Assembly (NCBI GenBank): GCA_000715635.1
Contig: KL569195.1
Span: forward strand, 64,008 to 69,549
DNA length: 5,542 nucleotides
Reading direction: 5' to 3'
DNA from: Streptomyces violaceus
GTDB taxonomy: Bacteria; Actinomycetota; Actinomycetes; Streptomycetales; Streptomycetaceae
The translations under genes were made by a program, and so were the position numbers. The notes beneath the pieces were generated by a model, which worked only from the letters and a program-made list of their open reading frames with translations, was not told the origin of the DNA and did no database searches. Of the stretch, positions 5,507 to 5,542 are shown in pieces; positions within the stretch are counted from its first letter, which is position 1; every line of letters begins with the position of its first letter.

Positions 5507-5542
5507 CTGTCTCTTATACACATCTCTGATGGCGCGAGGGAG
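5507..5542. other. Sequencing adaptor: Tn5 mosaic end plus 454 primer A (Nextera artefact)
   Basis: CTGTCTCTTATACACATCT (5507-5525) is exactly the complement of the 19-bp Tn5 mosaic end AGATGTGTATAAGAGACAG. The remaining CTGATGGCGCGAGGGAG (5526-5542) is the first 17 bases of the complement of the 454 primer A, GCCTCCCTCGCGCCATCAG. This order is that of the early Epicentre Nextera adaptors. The bases are library-preparation sequence, not part of the genome, and mark a contig end that was not trimmed. Confidence 0.96.

Noticed and set aside
5507..5525. Real Tn5 or mini-Tn5 insertion in the strain
   Set aside because: The mosaic end is followed directly by 454 primer A sequence, the signature of a Nextera library adaptor.

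Overview
The window looks like chromosomal DNA of a Streptomyces or close actinomycete. It has very high GC, strong G/C bias at third codon positions, GGGAGG-type ribosome binding sites, and proteins typical of the group. It carries part of a phenylacetate (paa) catabolic locus with its local regulators, plus one RNA methyltransferase gene. The last 36 bases are not genomic: they are a Nextera/454 library adaptor, so this is the end of a draft contig.

Layout from left to right. Positions 1-153 are a regulatory stretch with a TetR-type operator copy (34-53) and a perfect 13-bp inverted repeat (80-92/103-115). Then comes an Lrp/AsnC-family regulator (154-654, +). Convergent to it, with only 10 bases between stop codons, is a two-gene minus-strand operon: a PaaH-type 3-hydroxyacyl-CoA dehydrogenase (2769-1252) followed by a TetR repressor (1255-665), joined by an ATGA stop/start overlap. 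The 160-base gap 2770-2929 is a divergent control region with a 20-bp near-palindromic operator inside the spacer of a plausible paaN promoter. Two further repeat elements lie in the paaN leader. paaN (2930-4621, +) encodes an aldehyde-dehydrogenase-type protein without the hydratase domain of E. coli PaaZ. A convergent TrmH/SpoU RNA methyltransferase (5440-4691, -) follows, its stop codon lying inside a perfect 18-bp terminator-like palindrome (4685-4702). Upstream of it is a hairpin (5460-5494) resembling an IS200/IS605-family transposon end, then the adaptor (5507-5542).

Working model: the TetR protein represses the paaN promoter, and probably its own paaH-tetR operon, from the 2821-2840 operator until an aromatic acyl-CoA releases it. 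A 16/20 copy of the same operator lies ahead of the AsnC-type gene. A GGTTYTCCACAG motif also occurs in both control regions. Together these suggest that the two regulators belong to one circuit. PaaN would handle the aldehyde step after ring opening, and PaaH a later 3-hydroxyacyl-CoA oxidation. I see no clearly novel system. The most useful leads are the two-operator, two-regulator arrangement and the artefactual right end.
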